A stretch of DNA of 18,247 nucleotides from an uncultured bacterium (GCA_903916135.1 CAIWVT010000436.1:1-18247), one strand, 5' to 3'. Numbered from the stretch's first letter, positions 6,742 to 15,474 are shown. Numbers and translations: made by a program. Notes: generated from the sequence alone by a model not told the origin.

Positions 6742-9700
6742 CTACCGAATCAGCGTAACATTACCCTTCTTAAAGTATTTGGTTTGGTTATGACAGGTTA
6801 CATTGAGATAATAAACAAACACACCCGGGTCGCAAGGCTTACCTTTGAAAGTGCCATCCCATCCGTTTTTCATGTCGTTGGTTTCAAATATCTTTTCACC
6901 CCAGCGGTCATAAATCAAGAAAGTAAGTTCGCTCACCATTTTGCTACGCACAAATAATCCATCGTTCTTGCCATCATTGTTTGGCGTGAAAGCATTGGGC
7001 ACATACACATAAGGATCGGCGCAAAACACATCGAGCACCACAATTCGCAACGAATCTCTATAGATACATCCGTACGAATCAGCAATAGTGAGATAATACA
7101 TCGTAGTCTGATTGGGCGAGGCTATGGGGTTTTGTGAAAAAGGATTGTCTAAGCCTGTGGTTGGATACCAAGTGTAGTTAGTACCCGGTACAGGCGATGC
7201 GTGCAAACCACTCGATTGGCTTTGATAAATGGTGTCTTTATCCGACCAGACAGAAACATGGTTAAATATTGAGTCCACAATCAGATTAAATGAGTTTGCC
7301 TGTTGACACTGTCGAGAATCCGTAATAGTTACTGCATACGTTCCGGCACACAAACCTGTAATAGGATTCGTTGTCATCAAATTGTTCCAAATATATGTAT
7401 ATGGAAAAGTACCTCCTGTGGTTGTTAAAGTAATAGTGCCCACACATGCTTCATTACACGGAATATTAAATATTTGAGCTGTAGAAACAATAGAATCGGG
7501 TTGGGTGATTACGATAGAGGATATGGATATGCAGGTAGAATTATCGGTGATGGTAACGGTATAGGTTCCTGCACATAGATTACTGATGGTGTCGGTGGTG
7601 GCACCATTACTCCATAAGATATGAAAAGGCGGATGCCCTGAGGAAATAACTACCGAAGCCCACCCATCGCACATTCCATGACAAGCAGGCGAAGTTGAAT
7701 GAAACGAATCAGCCACCACCACAAAAGAAACCAGCACACTATCAATGCCTGAGCAATAACCGTTGCTTTCAGAGATATAATAATAGGTAGGAGCGGAAAT
7801 ATTTGTAGTGAAAGATGGGTTTGAAGGCGGCGCATTCAGCCAATCGGTGAAATCATGATTTGTTGACCAATGATAACTATTGACATCTTGTGCCGTGTTA
7901 GCTGTTAGCGTCATCTGCCCATCACAAGTGGTAGTATCATTGCCTCCGTAGGCATCAAGATGATACACCACTACACGTTGTCGCAAGGTATCCGTGCAAA
8001 TTCCATTCGAAACCAGCAATACATAAGTTGTAGTAGTTGTAGTATTTGAAATTGGATTACAAATATATGGATCGCTCAATGAAAACGGAGGGAACCAATG
8101 ATACGTAACATTAGTATCGCCTGTAGGAAGTAAGCCGATTTGAATAAAATCGCCAAGACACATAAACTTAGGAGGGATGGTGTCGCTTGAATTAGAAAGA
8201 ACCACCACTTGTTTAGCAATAGTATCTGCAAAATTGCACGTTCCGGTATCTTTAACAGCAAGTGTTACCGTATAAACTCCTGAAGTAGTATAATAATGTA
8301 TAGGATTTGTAACAGTGGAAGAAGTGTTATCTCCAAAAGTCCACATATAAGTCATGCCGGCACCACCTGAAAAAGATGTGTTGATGAAATGCACAGAATC
8401 AGGAAGGCAGATTACAGGAGGCAATTGAAAATCGGCAATGGTGATGGGAAGCATGAAATCGAATTTAAAAGTCCCATTATTACAATTAAAACTTCTATTA
8501 AGATTTGACCAAGCTCCTAGTGTAGTAGGAAAATCGCTATGTCCACCACAACCGGCACACACCGACTGATAAATTTTCCCTTTGCGGTCGAAACGACTCG
8601 TGCCCCCATCCACATGTTCCGCACTCGTGGGTCCGCCAAAATAAGTACCATACACCATAGAAGAAGCATCGTCGTTGATAACCAATAGATAGAAATCGCT
8701 ATTATCCGTGGTGCTCTGAAAAGCATCACTACTTATAGGCAAACCTGATGTGCCTCCAAAACTGTTTACGGATCCACCCCATCCGGAAAGATAAATTTTA
8801 TCGCACAAATCCACCAAGAAAGCTGTAGGCGAAATATCAGGACCTCCGTTGCCCGTGCCAAAGGTCGTTGACCATACCAAATTGTCAAGATTCGGATAAA
8901 TCTTACTCAAAAACTGCCCTGCACCCGGATGATTCCACAATGCATTGTAGATAAAAGAGGTTCCCGTGTCAGCAGTTTGACCATACACATAGATGTAACC
9001 TTGTTTGCTCCTATCCATCAAATACGTCTGATCATAAGCTCCCGTTCCATAATAAGTGGACTTAAGCAAGGTGCTTCCATTCGAAGATATCTTAGCGATG
9101 AAACCATCAGCAGTTCCACCCATATATGCAGGATGCAAAACACCTGCTGTTGTCGGGAAATCAAGTGAGGTAGTACCCCCGCAGATATAAACCCGCGAAC
9201 TATCGTCAACCACAACTCCATACACAGCATCAAGTCCAGTTCCTCCTATAAAAGATGACCAAATCATGTTGTGAAGGTTATTGTCCATCATAAATACACA
9301 TCCATCAAGAGTTCCACCGCCATAAGTCGGTTGGAAAGCAGCAGTAGTAACAGGAAAATCTGCAGAAGCCGTTGTGGAAACAACGTAAACATTATTGTTG
9401 ACATCTACATTAATTTCCCCACGAGCACCATCAGCATAATTATGGCATAATGGTGCATAAAAATTATTGCCATCATTACTTGTTCCACCAACATACGTTG
9501 AAGCCAACAACTGACTACCATCCTCACTGAGTTTTGCAACATACATATCCACGCCCAATGAAAAGGTAAGCACATAATCGTATGTAATATTTGTTCCACC
9601 ACTGAAAGTAGAATCAAAGGTGTTGGGTGTCATTGGAAAATTATCAGAACCGGTGGTTCCAAATATAAGAAGGTTGCCATCAGCATCCACAATGGTGCTG

Positions 9701-10746
9701 TGCGGAAGGTCGTTTTTCGAACCACCCAAATACGTTGCATACAGACGGTTTTGACCTATTGTATCGTATTTTATAATCGCAATATCGCAACCGGGTGTAG
9801 TGCTACCGTATGGATAAGTACCTTCGCCTCCGGCGAAATTAACTTGATAAGCACCAACCGAAACAGGATAACCATTCATAGCATCATTGAAACAGATGCC
9901 ACCGGAATATGTATTGCCAAATTCATCGTAGGTAGCCGTGAATCCCCAATTGTCCGCTTGCGACCCCGTAAAGGTTGAAAAAATAAGTATAGGGTCAATG
10001 ACAAGTTCATAGTCTTTATTGTATCCTTCAGGAAACTCAAAGGATAGTTTGTTCTTAATAAGTTTGAAATCGCAGGGAACGATGGTCTTCACTCCATTAA
10101 TCATTTGGAATGCAAGCGGAGCTAATTCTGTAACCTGATTTACGGAGGTTTTTATTATGATATTCCGATGCTGCAATGAAACACTGTTTGCACCTTCATA
10201 TTCAATAAGGATATTTTTAGGATTGGCTCCTACATGTAACACAAATTGATATTTAAGTAAATGCTCATTTTCCAGCAGTTCTAAATCAATGTTGTTATAA
10301 AGGTTCTCATACTTTATATTGCCGTAGTTATGCACCTTCGATGCCCATTTCGATTTATCGTTGCCTAAAAAATAATTGCTATAATCCGTCCCCTGTTGAG
10401 AGCCTTTGATAACTACATCTTTATTGGAGTTCAGGAAGTTGGTTTTATAGGCATGATAATCAATAATAAAGTCCGTTGAATCTGGCTTTATATCTTTCCC
10501 CTGTGCTCTTATTTTAAAAGATAACAGCTTATTGTATTTCGATTGATCTCGAAACACAAAACACAGCCCATTGCTTAAACATTGAAGATAGCCTTCGTTG
10601 AGGTCGGCTTTGAACTTGATACTTTTATCCCACTGCCCTTTGTTTTCATAAAAGCGCAATTGTTTTGAACTCACCGAATCTTTTTCATGAGATAAGGCGC
10701 AAAAGGAGATAAACAGAAAAACGAGCAAAAATAAAGACTTTCGCAT
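6742..10746 (-). CDS. Large surface protein: DUF7948, SBBP repeats, PKD, SprB repeats, T9SS type B tail
   Basis: I place the start at the ATG 10744-10746 (1334 residues), because it begins a good signal peptide (MRKSLFLLVFLFISFCALS). The frame can be extended by 11 codons to a TTG, but that extension overlaps a perfect -7 promoter element. Domains: DUF7948 at about 30-250 (FYENKGQWDKSIKF), SBBP-type repeats at about 260-750 (YLGGSKND, GNVYVV-like strands), a PKD domain at about 775-850 (YMWTFGDNTSS, GVYTVTLAV), and two SprB-type repeats at about 1014-1155 (CHGMCDGWASV, LCAGTYTVTITD). The gliding-motility-associated CHU_C/T9SS type B tail runs from about 1242 (VPNAFTPNNDGKND, YDRWGEKIF, GWDGTFKGKP, FKKGNVTLIR). 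The layout predicts a T9SS-exported cell-surface or adhesive protein. Its ligand is unknown. Confidence 0.93.
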   Translation of the reverse strand: MRKSLFLLVFLFISFCALSHEKDSVSSKQLRFYENKGQWDKSIKFKADLNEGYLQCLSNGLCFVFRDQSKYNKLLSFKIRAQGKDIKPDSTDFIIDYHAYKTNFLNSNKDVVIKGSQQGTDYSNYFLGNDKSKWASKVHNYGNIKYENLYNNIDLELLENEHLLKYQFVLHVGANPKNILIEYEGANSVSLQHRNIIIKTSVNQVTELAPLAFQMINGVKTIVPCDFKLIKNKLSFEFPEGYNKDYELVIDPILIFSTFTGSQADNWGFTATYDEFGNTYSGGICFNDAMNGYPVSVGAYQVNFAGGEGTYPYGSTTPGCDIAIIKYDTIGQNRLYATYLGGSKNDLPHSTIVDADGNLLIFGTTGSDNFPMTPNTFDSTFSGGTNITYDYVLTFSLGVDMYVAKLSEDGSQLLASTYVGGTSNDGNNFYAPLCHNYADGARGEINVDVNNNVYVVSTTASADFPVTTAAFQPTYGGGTLDGCVFMMDNNLHNMIWSSFIGGTGLDAVYGVVVDDSSRVYICGGTTSLDFPTTAGVLHPAYMGGTADGFIAKISSNGSTLLKSTYYGTGAYDQTYLMDRSKQGYIYVYGQTADTGTSFIYNALWNHPGAGQFLSKIYPNLDNLVWSTTFGTGNGGPDISPTAFLVDLCDKIYLSGWGGSVNSFGGTSGLPISSDAFQSTTDNSDFYLLVINDDASSMVYGTYFGGPTSAEHVDGGTSRFDRKGKIYQSVCAGCGGHSDFPTTLGAWSNLNRSFNCNNGTFKFDFMLPITIADFQLPPVICLPDSVHFINTSFSGGAGMTYMWTFGDNTSSTVTNPIHYYTTSGVYTVTLAVKDTGTCNFADTIAKQVVVLSNSSDTIPPKFMCLGDFIQIGLLPTGDTNVTYHWFPPFSLSDPYICNPISNTTTTTTYVLLVSNGICTDTLRQRVVVYHLDAYGGNDTTTCDGQMTLTANTAQDVNSYHWSTNHDFTDWLNAPPSNPSFTTNISAPTYYYISESNGYCSGIDSVLVSFVVVADSFHSTSPACHGMCDGWASVVISSGHPPFHILWSNGATTDTISNLCAGTYTVTITDNSTCISISSIVITQPDSIVSTAQIFNIPCNEACVGTITLTTTGGTFPYTYIWNNLMTTNPITGLCAGTYAVTITDSRQCQQANSFNLIVDSIFNHVSVWSDKDTIYQSQSSGLHASPVPGTNYTWYPTTGLDNPFSQNPIASPNQTTMYYLTIADSYGCIYRDSLRIVVLDVFCADPYVYVPNAFTPNNDGKNDGLFVRSKMVSELTFLIYDRWGEKIFETNDMKNGWDGTFKGKPCDPGVFVYYLNVTCHNQTKYFKKGNVTLIR

Positions 10747-10766
10747 TTGTATAAAATTTACTTTAG

Positions 10767-10774
10767 CAAATATA
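10767..10774 (-). promoter_or_regulatory. -7 element (TATATTTG) for the large surface protein; decides its start
   Basis: A perfect TAnnTTTG match on the minus strand, 20 bases upstream of the ATG at 10746. The alternative TTG start at 10779 would be upstream of or inside this promoter, so the downstream ATG is preferred. Confidence 0.55.
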
Positions 10775-10812
10775 CGCAAATTTACACAAATAGAATGAAT
10801 AATTAAAAAAAA

Positions 10813-11571
10813 TTATTCATCATTATTCATAAAGCCCTGATTTGTTATAACATTCAAAAAACTTTTTGAGAAATATTTATTGTCTTTTTTTGTATAACGC
10901 TTCTGCGTGAAGATTTGTGCAAGGTTTTTTAACTGATTTTCTTCAATTAATTTCATCGTGAGTGGCAGATTTTCCTTTTCTTGATACAATTCATCAATTA
11001 TTTCTGCTGTGTATGACTGATAATTTTCGTGATGAACGATAGCTTCAAGCGGTAATCTATCGGTCAGTTCGGGACTTTCGTTGGGATAACCCACCACCAA
11101 CGTGGTTATGGGGATGACCCCTTCGGGACATTGGAAGAAATCAATAAGTTTGTCAGCATTATAGGTGGTGGTACCCAAATAACATATCCCTAAGCCAAAG
11201 GATTCCGCAGCAAGAGCAGCATTTTGAGCCGCCAACAATGCATCTATCGCTGCCGTCATAAACGATAAGAAATTATCGTAGCCGGGTTCAGCATCGCGCT
11301 GTTTACACCATTGATTGAAACGATAGAAATCGGCACAAAAAGTCAAGATAACCGGTGCCTGCACCACCATCTTTTGATTGAAATGAAAGCCGCACAATTG
11401 CTTCTTCTTTTCTTCATCACGGGTAACAATAATGCTATATACTTGCATATTGCCTGTAGTGGAGGCTCGGGAAGCGGCTTCCAAAATTTGATTCAAGATG
11501 CTCTCGTCAATCGCATCTGACTTATAGTTGCGTATGCTTCGGTGCTCCGAAATGGTTTTGATGGTATCCAT
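10813..11571 (-). CDS. Nitroreductase-family NAD(P)H/flavin oxidoreductase
   Basis: The 252-residue product opens with the FMN-binding nitroreductase signature EHRSIRNYKSDAID (about 9-22). It continues with ASRASTTGNMQ (about 34-44), the helix AAQNAALAAESFGLGICYLG and the VVGYPNESPELTDRLP segment. The length and the extended C-terminal tail (about residues 190-252, HHENYQSYTAEIIDELY) fit the NfsA/Frp-like subgroup, which reduces nitro compounds or flavins with NADPH using FMN as a homodimer. The physiological substrate is not evident. There is no signal peptide, so it is cytosolic. It lies 57 bases downstream of the DUF4290 gene on the same strand and could be cotranscribed with it. Confidence 0.88.
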   Translation of the reverse strand: MDTIKTISEHRSIRNYKSDAIDESILNQILEAASRASTTGNMQVYSIIVTRDEEKKKQLCGFHFNQKMVVQAPVILTFCADFYRFNQWCKQRDAEPGYDNFLSFMTAAIDALLAAQNAALAAESFGLGICYLGTTTYNADKLIDFFQCPEGVIPITTLVVGYPNESPELTDRLPLEAIVHHENYQSYTAEIIDELYQEKENLPLTMKLIEENQLKNLAQIFTQKRYTKKDNKYFSKSFLNVITNQGFMNNDE

Positions 11572-11628
11572 GTTTAATGTTTCTCAGCAGTTTGAGATTG
11601 TATGCTATTAATAGTTTGAGTTCTTGGA

Positions 11629-12297
11629 TTAATTACCCGAACCCGCCCCCTTCTTCTTCCAATTCTTATTGTCGCGATATTTGCCGCCTTGATTGTCGCC
11701 CGACTTGCCACCGCCCTGAGTTCTTTTGCGAGGAGGGGTCGTCGTAATCAATTCTTTCACATTATCCAAACGTACATTTTCATCGAGTTTCAACTTACCA
11801 TCCGAAAGTTTCGACAGATGCTCGCCTATCACTTCGTCGGTCACAGAATCGCGATTCCAACTCAAATAGAGTTTCTTCAAATGATTTGCTATCAACAGTA
11901 TCAAGGCTTCCTTCTCAGGTCCTTCTTCATAGTCAACTGCCTTCACAATCATGTTTTCGGCATGTTTGCCATATTGTCTGAACTTGATAAACTTGTTCGG
12001 ATATGACAATTTGAATGTTTCAAGCTCCTTGATGTTTGGGTCGGGTTTTGGAAATGGAGAATCCACATCCAATTTATATTCTGAAATCATAAACAAATGA
12101 TCCCATATCTTTTGCTTGAACTCAGAAGAATCCAATTTCTGAGGATTGTTTAACTGTGTCATGATTGCCACGATGGTCTTGGCTGCTTTATTTCTACGGT
12201 CTCTGTCTTCGATGGTGATGGCAAATTCTATCATTTTCTCGATATTTCTGCCGTATTCCGAAATCCGAAGCAGCGTCCTTTGTGTGTTGTATTCCAT
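11629..12297 (-). CDS. DUF4290 domain protein
   Basis: The 222-residue product matches what I recall of the Bacteroidota family DUF4290: MEYNTQRTLLRISEYGRNIEKMIEFA at the N-terminus, then AIMTQLNNP and KIWDHLFMISEYKLDVDSPFP. Residues up to about 185 look helical. The last roughly 37 residues are a basic, glycine- and asparagine-rich, probably disordered tail (TTPPRKRTQGGGKSGDNQGG...), which suggests contact with nucleic acid or another acidic partner. There is no signal peptide. The function of the family is unknown to me. It has its own -7 element (12341-12348), 43 bases upstream of the ATG. Confidence 0.85.
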   Translation of the reverse strand: MEYNTQRTLLRISEYGRNIEKMIEFAITIEDRDRRNKAAKTIVAIMTQLNNPQKLDSSEFKQKIWDHLFMISEYKLDVDSPFPKPDPNIKELETFKLSYPNKFIKFRQYGKHAENMIVKAVDYEEGPEKEALILLIANHLKKLYLSWNRDSVTDEVIGEHLSKLSDGKLKLDENVRLDNVKELITTTPPRKRTQGGGKSGDNQGGKYRDNKNWKKKGAGSGN

Positions 12298-12340
12298 ATA
12301 ATTTTTTGTTTTTATCTTATGCTATAAGAGGAAAGGTCGG

Positions 12341-12348
12341 CAAAGATA
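12341..12348 (-). promoter_or_regulatory. -7 element (TATCTTTG) for the DUF4290 gene
   Basis: A perfect TAnnTTTG match on the minus strand, giving a leader of roughly 35 nt before the ATG at 12297. No distinct -33 TTG is seen. It lies in the only sizable gap between the sulfotransferase operon and DUF4290. Confidence 0.55.
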
Positions 12349-12434
12349 CGAATGTTTTCGTTATAAATCGCCTTATGATGTTTACTTTACCCCTACTTTT
12401 GTCCTAAATGCACTGTGGTTTGCTCCTAAAAATA

Positions 12435-13535
12435 TCAATTCCCAAACGCTGAACCATAGTTTTGGCGGATGATATGCGACTCAAGATGCTCGCGAATCTC
12501 CAACTTTTCCTCTTCCGTAAGCGTATAAGTATTCTTTTCGTAATCCTGTATTTCTTTCATATATTTCGCAAGCTGACTCTCGAATGCCGCACCAAATTCC
12601 AAGCCCAAACTTTGATACGCTTTCTTCAACGTACCCACAGTGTCGGCTTCCAGTTCTTCGAAACGTATCTCCGTGTAGGCGCCTGTTGGAATCAGACTTT
12701 TGTCTCGTTCCACCGTGTCGAGCAAGGAATTCAACAACTCCGACACATCCCCTATCTCGGGATTTTTCCAACAGCGATTCAAGGTGTTTTGCGAACCAAC
12801 TATAGACCACATCCTCACCGTGGAAGGCACCACATCCATCGGATTACGATAGATATGAATAAATTTCGCCTGCGGAAACATCTCCAAAAGTTTCTTTATT
12901 CGAAACGTATGAAACGGGTTTTTCAATATCAATTGTTTTCCGCTGTTCCATGCCAAACGTTTGTAAAACCAACGAGTTTGCTTTTCCCATTTCTCCATTT
13001 CTTCCTTAGTCTCGGGCAAAAACTTATTATATTCCTTCAAGAAAAAGGAATACTTTTTGGGAAACACCAAGCCCAACATCGGCGAAAAGCCTATCAAACG
13101 CACCAAGGCAAACTCATCTTCCTGCGGCTCGTCCATGCTGTTTTTCATTTGGTCGAAAGGGCGAGTTTTGCCCAACGCCATTTTCATGATAGGACGAAAA
13201 TAATAATACGCGCTCTTGAAACCATTGGGTTGTGCCGTCTGAAACAGTGTGGGCGCCGACAAGTTTTCATCCAAACTCATCAACTGATGCAAAAACGTGC
13301 TGCCCGTGCGCCAGTGTCCTATAATAAATATAGGGTCTTTCTCCAAAGTGTATGCCTCAACCTCCTTCCCGTATTTCCTCCTGTCCAACCAGGCAAACAA
13401 GGATGCCCACACTGCATTTTGCAACACGAAAAAGAATCGAAACAGATATTTGGGCAGCCACGAAACTTTATTTCTTCGCAAAAGCTTAAAGAAAACTCGG
13501 AATTGAATACCTGCAAGGAGGTAGGCACTCTTCAT
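12435..13535 (-). CDS. Sulfotransferase family protein (PAPS-dependent type)
   Basis: The 366-residue product has the two cofactor-binding blocks of PAPS sulfotransferases. The 5'-phosphosulfate loop is IFIIGHWRTGSTFLHQL (about 69-85), and the 3'-phosphate block is HIYRNPMDVVPSTVRMW (about 227-243). A KNPFHTFR segment (about 205-212) lies between them. This matches the Sulfotransfer_3-like group, which moves sulfate from PAPS to a hydroxyl or amine. The aromatic N-terminal region (about 1-50, LFRFFFVLQNAVWASLFAWL) may be membrane-associated. It begins 11 bases after the ACP gene, so the two are surely cotranscribed. No PAPS synthesis genes are visible here. The acceptor is unknown, but the neighbours suggest an acylated small molecule or lipid. 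Confidence 0.88.
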   Translation of the reverse strand: MKSAYLLAGIQFRVFFKLLRRNKVSWLPKYLFRFFFVLQNAVWASLFAWLDRRKYGKEVEAYTLEKDPIFIIGHWRTGSTFLHQLMSLDENLSAPTLFQTAQPNGFKSAYYYFRPIMKMALGKTRPFDQMKNSMDEPQEDEFALVRLIGFSPMLGLVFPKKYSFFLKEYNKFLPETKEEMEKWEKQTRWFYKRLAWNSGKQLILKNPFHTFRIKKLLEMFPQAKFIHIYRNPMDVVPSTVRMWSIVGSQNTLNRCWKNPEIGDVSELLNSLLDTVERDKSLIPTGAYTEIRFEELEADTVGTLKKAYQSLGLEFGAAFESQLAKYMKEIQDYEKNTYTLTEEEKLEIREHLESHIIRQNYGSAFGN

Positions 13536-13546
13536 AAGCTTGCTGT

Positions 13547-13819
13547 TTACGAAGCCTGTTTAGAGGTGATAAATTCTGCCATTGCATCCACCGTATTCAG
13601 GATATTGCGCGCGAGGTTTTGGTCATCCAGACGCACATTAAACTGGCGTTGTATTGCCATAATGAGTTCGATGCCATCTATAGAATCGAGAGTAATGACG
13701 TTTTCCCCGCTAAACAGGGGTTGGTCGTCCAGTATGTCGGCGGGGTTCACATCCGTGAGGTTTAAAGTAGCTACAATCATCTCTTTGATTTGCAGTTTCA
13801 GGTCTTTGGTATCGTCCAT
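13547..13819 (-). CDS. Acyl carrier protein
   Basis: The 90-residue product is an acyl carrier protein. The phosphopantetheine attachment motif is L-D-S46-I-D-G-I-E-L. The preceding acidic helix-loop (NPADILDDQPLF) and the following helices (MAIQRQFNVRL, TVDAMAEFI) complete the four-helix fold. Ser46 would carry the acyl chain on a 4'-phosphopantetheine arm. It lies 107 bases downstream of the BtrH-like acyltransferase gene and 11 bases upstream of the sulfotransferase gene. There are no fatty-acid synthase genes next to it, so this is probably a dedicated ACP of the cassette and not the housekeeping AcpP. A -7 element and a palindrome lie directly upstream. Confidence 0.93.
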   Translation of the reverse strand: MDDTKDLKLQIKEMIVATLNLTDVNPADILDDQPLFSGENVITLDSIDGIELIMAIQRQFNVRLDDQNLARNILNTVDAMAEFITSKQAS

Positions 13820-13857
13820 GATTTTATTTCGTTTTTTTTATTGGTCTTGTTTTTTTG

Positions 13858-13865
13858 CAAAAATA
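13858..13865 (-). promoter_or_regulatory. Internal -7 element (TATTTTTG) before the ACP gene
   Basis: A perfect TAnnTTTG match on the minus strand, 38 bases upstream of the ACP start and inside the operon. It would allow the ACP and sulfotransferase genes to be expressed apart from the two upstream genes. The palindrome at 13875-13889 occupies the spacer upstream of it. Confidence 0.5.
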
Positions 13866-13874
13866 TTCTTTTTA

Positions 13875-13889
13875 CTCGATTCTATCGAG
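13875..13889. promoter_or_regulatory. Palindrome CTCGAT-N3-ATCGAG in the ACP promoter spacer
   Basis: Perfect 6-bp arms around three bases. After one T-T mismatch the arms extend by four A-T pairs on each side. It ends 9 bases from the -7 element, where a repressor operator would block the promoter. As RNA from the upstream gene it would also fold as a hairpin. I cannot tell which role is real. Confidence 0.4.
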
Positions 13890-13926
13890 AAAAATCCTTT
13901 ATTTCTTCACAAATTGTTCAATCCAT

Positions 13927-14940
13927 TTATTTCACCACCTTCGCCAACTCCTTGAAGAAGCGCTCTTCCACATTAGCTCTTTCGTGTATCAACGCGCCCA
14001 CTTCCCGCAACTTTTCCACGCTCAAATCTCTGTTGCGCCCCATGCGGGCTGCCATCAGCGAAATCTCGCGCCATTTGTCCCCATTGTCCATCATGCGTTT
14101 CGAGAAATCTACCAATTCGGGTTGCTTCAGTATCTCGGCTGCCTGCTTCAAAAACGTGGCATACATAAACCGAAAACCTGCCCCGCCCGTGCCTTGGTCT
14201 TCCAACAATATGTTTATTTTGCTCACCTGATGCGACAAATCCTCCGCGTCTATGGCTAACTTAGGCCACTCGGTGATGTGATTCGCAAACTTCCGCATCC
14301 CCTTTATCCCCAAAAATGGAATCGGGATTTTCAGCATATTGAAACACGCCTTTTTGATGCCCTTGCGCACCGCCTTCTCAAAATCAAACTCCTTCGGTAT
14401 AAACGTGGGATAAAACAAAAAACCCTCAGGAGCCATGCTGCCCCCCGCGAAACGTCCCTTTTGCAACGATTCCTTCGCCAATTCCACTATTTTCGGATAA
14501 TAGCAATCGCTTATCAGATAATCCCCGCCCTCGGTTTTGCCCACCACATTGATAAAATGCACATTGATATGCACCCGCAGATATTGCGGCAAATAATCCA
14601 TAAAGAAAAAATCAACCTGAGTGGCAGGCGGAATGCCTTTTGCCAACAGCGCGTCGAGTTTTTCTTGTGCCTGTTGAGGGGTTTTGAACGTCTCCGTCTC
14701 GAATTTTATGCCCAAACGTTTCGTCAGGTTTTTCCGTATCTGCCCGGGTTTGCTGCGCACGATGAAGGTCGGAAACGCAAAGCGCTTATTGTTGAAATAG
14801 CCAAAGAAAATGCCACTGCCGATGCCAAAAATCAAGGCTTCCGACAGTTCCATGCCGTGAAACGCCAGTTGCGAACTCAGCGTGCCCGTTTCGCAGTGCG
14901 CCGACATCTTATGCTCGAAAGGTAGTTGGGTGCCGCTCAT
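13927..14940 (-). CDS. BtrH-like cysteine acyltransferase (BtrH N-terminal domain plus DUF4872)
   Basis: The 337-residue product matches the BtrH_N/DUF4872 architecture. The N-terminal papain-like half shows H15-C16-E17 in the HCETGTLSSQLAFHG motif, followed by LSEALIFGIGSGIFFGYF (about 32-49). A likely catalytic His128 lies in HFINVVG and an Asp145 in YLISD. In butirosin biosynthesis BtrH moves an acyl group from the carrier protein BtrI to an aminoglycoside amine, and an ACP gene follows directly here. The C-terminal half (about 150-337) is helical and matches the region usually called DUF4872. Its start overlaps the stop of the HTH gene (ATGA, 14937-14940), so translation is coupled. The acyl group and acceptor are unknown. 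A peptidase-like role is possible but less likely. Confidence 0.82.
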   Translation of the reverse strand: MSGTQLPFEHKMSAHCETGTLSSQLAFHGMELSEALIFGIGSGIFFGYFNNKRFAFPTFIVRSKPGQIRKNLTKRLGIKFETETFKTPQQAQEKLDALLAKGIPPATQVDFFFMDYLPQYLRVHINVHFINVVGKTEGGDYLISDCYYPKIVELAKESLQKGRFAGGSMAPEGFLFYPTFIPKEFDFEKAVRKGIKKACFNMLKIPIPFLGIKGMRKFANHITEWPKLAIDAEDLSHQVSKINILLEDQGTGGAGFRFMYATFLKQAAEILKQPELVDFSKRMMDNGDKWREISLMAARMGRNRDLSVEKLREVGALIHERANVEERFFKELAKVVK

Positions 14941-15449
14941 GCTTTTTCCTCCACTTTAGTTAGGATAATCACCGCGTTCGCCGTTGCCGTTTGCGCAATG
15001 CTGTAGCGGTCTTTCGCCGCTTCTTCCTGATGATAAAAATGATATTTAGAATTTTGGTCGTTTGAGGTCAACACCATCTGAAAGAAATTCGCCACAGGCA
15101 CATTGAACGCCCCAGCATATTTCTGCAAATCGCCCACCCGTGCCTTAGCGAATTTTCCGGGTTTCAGATGCTGCTTCACCCTACATTTGGCTATGCCCGC
15201 CCGCGAAGCCAATTCCGAAACCGTCATCTCTTCCAACACCATAAAGTAATATATAGGTGTGATTTCGTTCTTCAACAAACGCTCGCGCAAGCTTTTCTCC
15301 AGATGGTTTTTCTTATGCCAAAAATCGTCCAAATCGTTCTCTATGATATACGAACCGCCCTCCACAGTGCCATACGAGCCGTCGTTTTTCTCCGCATACA
15401 GGATATATTTCTGAACCTTATAGTCCGAAATCAAATCTTCTTCTTTCAT
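14937..15449 (-). CDS. Helix-turn-helix protein, first gene of the acyltransferase operon
   Basis: The 170-residue product has a central segment (about 67-125) that reads as an XRE-like helix-turn-helix: MTVSELASRAGIAKCRVKQH, then LQKYAGAFNVPVANFF. The flanking regions (YKVQKYILYAEKNDGSYG... and the C-terminal KDRYSIAQTATANAVIIL) are unfamiliar and may bind an effector or a partner. It begins the operon behind a -7 element (15467-15474) and its stop overlaps the start of the acyltransferase gene by four bases. The obvious proposal is a local regulator. Because the HTH is followed by stable coupling to the enzyme gene, an adaptor role cannot be excluded. There is no signal peptide. Confidence 0.75.
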   Translation of the reverse strand: MKEEDLISDYKVQKYILYAEKNDGSYGTVEGGSYIIENDLDDFWHKKNHLEKSLRERLLKNEITPIYYFMVLEEMTVSELASRAGIAKCRVKQHLKPGKFAKARVGDLQKYAGAFNVPVANFFQMVLTSNDQNSKYHFYHQEEAAKDRYSIAQTATANAVIILTKVEEKA

Positions 15450-15466
15450 CTATAAAATTTTTTGTG

Positions 15467-15474
15467 CAAAAGTA
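15467..15474 (-). promoter_or_regulatory. -7 element (TACTTTTG) for the HTH-acyltransferase operon
   Basis: A perfect TAnnTTTG match on the minus strand, 17 bases upstream of the ATG at 15449. A small inverted repeat AAACT-AA-AGTTT (15495-15506) lies about 20 bases further upstream and could be an operator, though such short AT-rich repeats arise by chance. Confidence 0.55.

Noticed and set aside
10747..10779. TTG start giving 11 extra residues to the large surface protein
   Set aside because: It would place the start within the TATATTTG promoter element and add residues before an otherwise normal signal peptide.
12394..12401. Plus-strand TACTTTTG promoter match
   Set aside because: It points into the 3' end of the sulfotransferase gene with no plus-strand gene downstream. 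It is likely a chance match.
12462..13955. Long plus-strand frame of 497 codons
   Set aside because: It is antisense to the sulfotransferase and ACP genes, which have clear motifs. Its translation has no recognisable pattern.
13790..14925. Plus-strand frames opposite the acyltransferase gene
   Set aside because: They are shadows of the BtrH-like gene, whose HC and HFINVVG motifs and overlap with its neighbour show the true strand.
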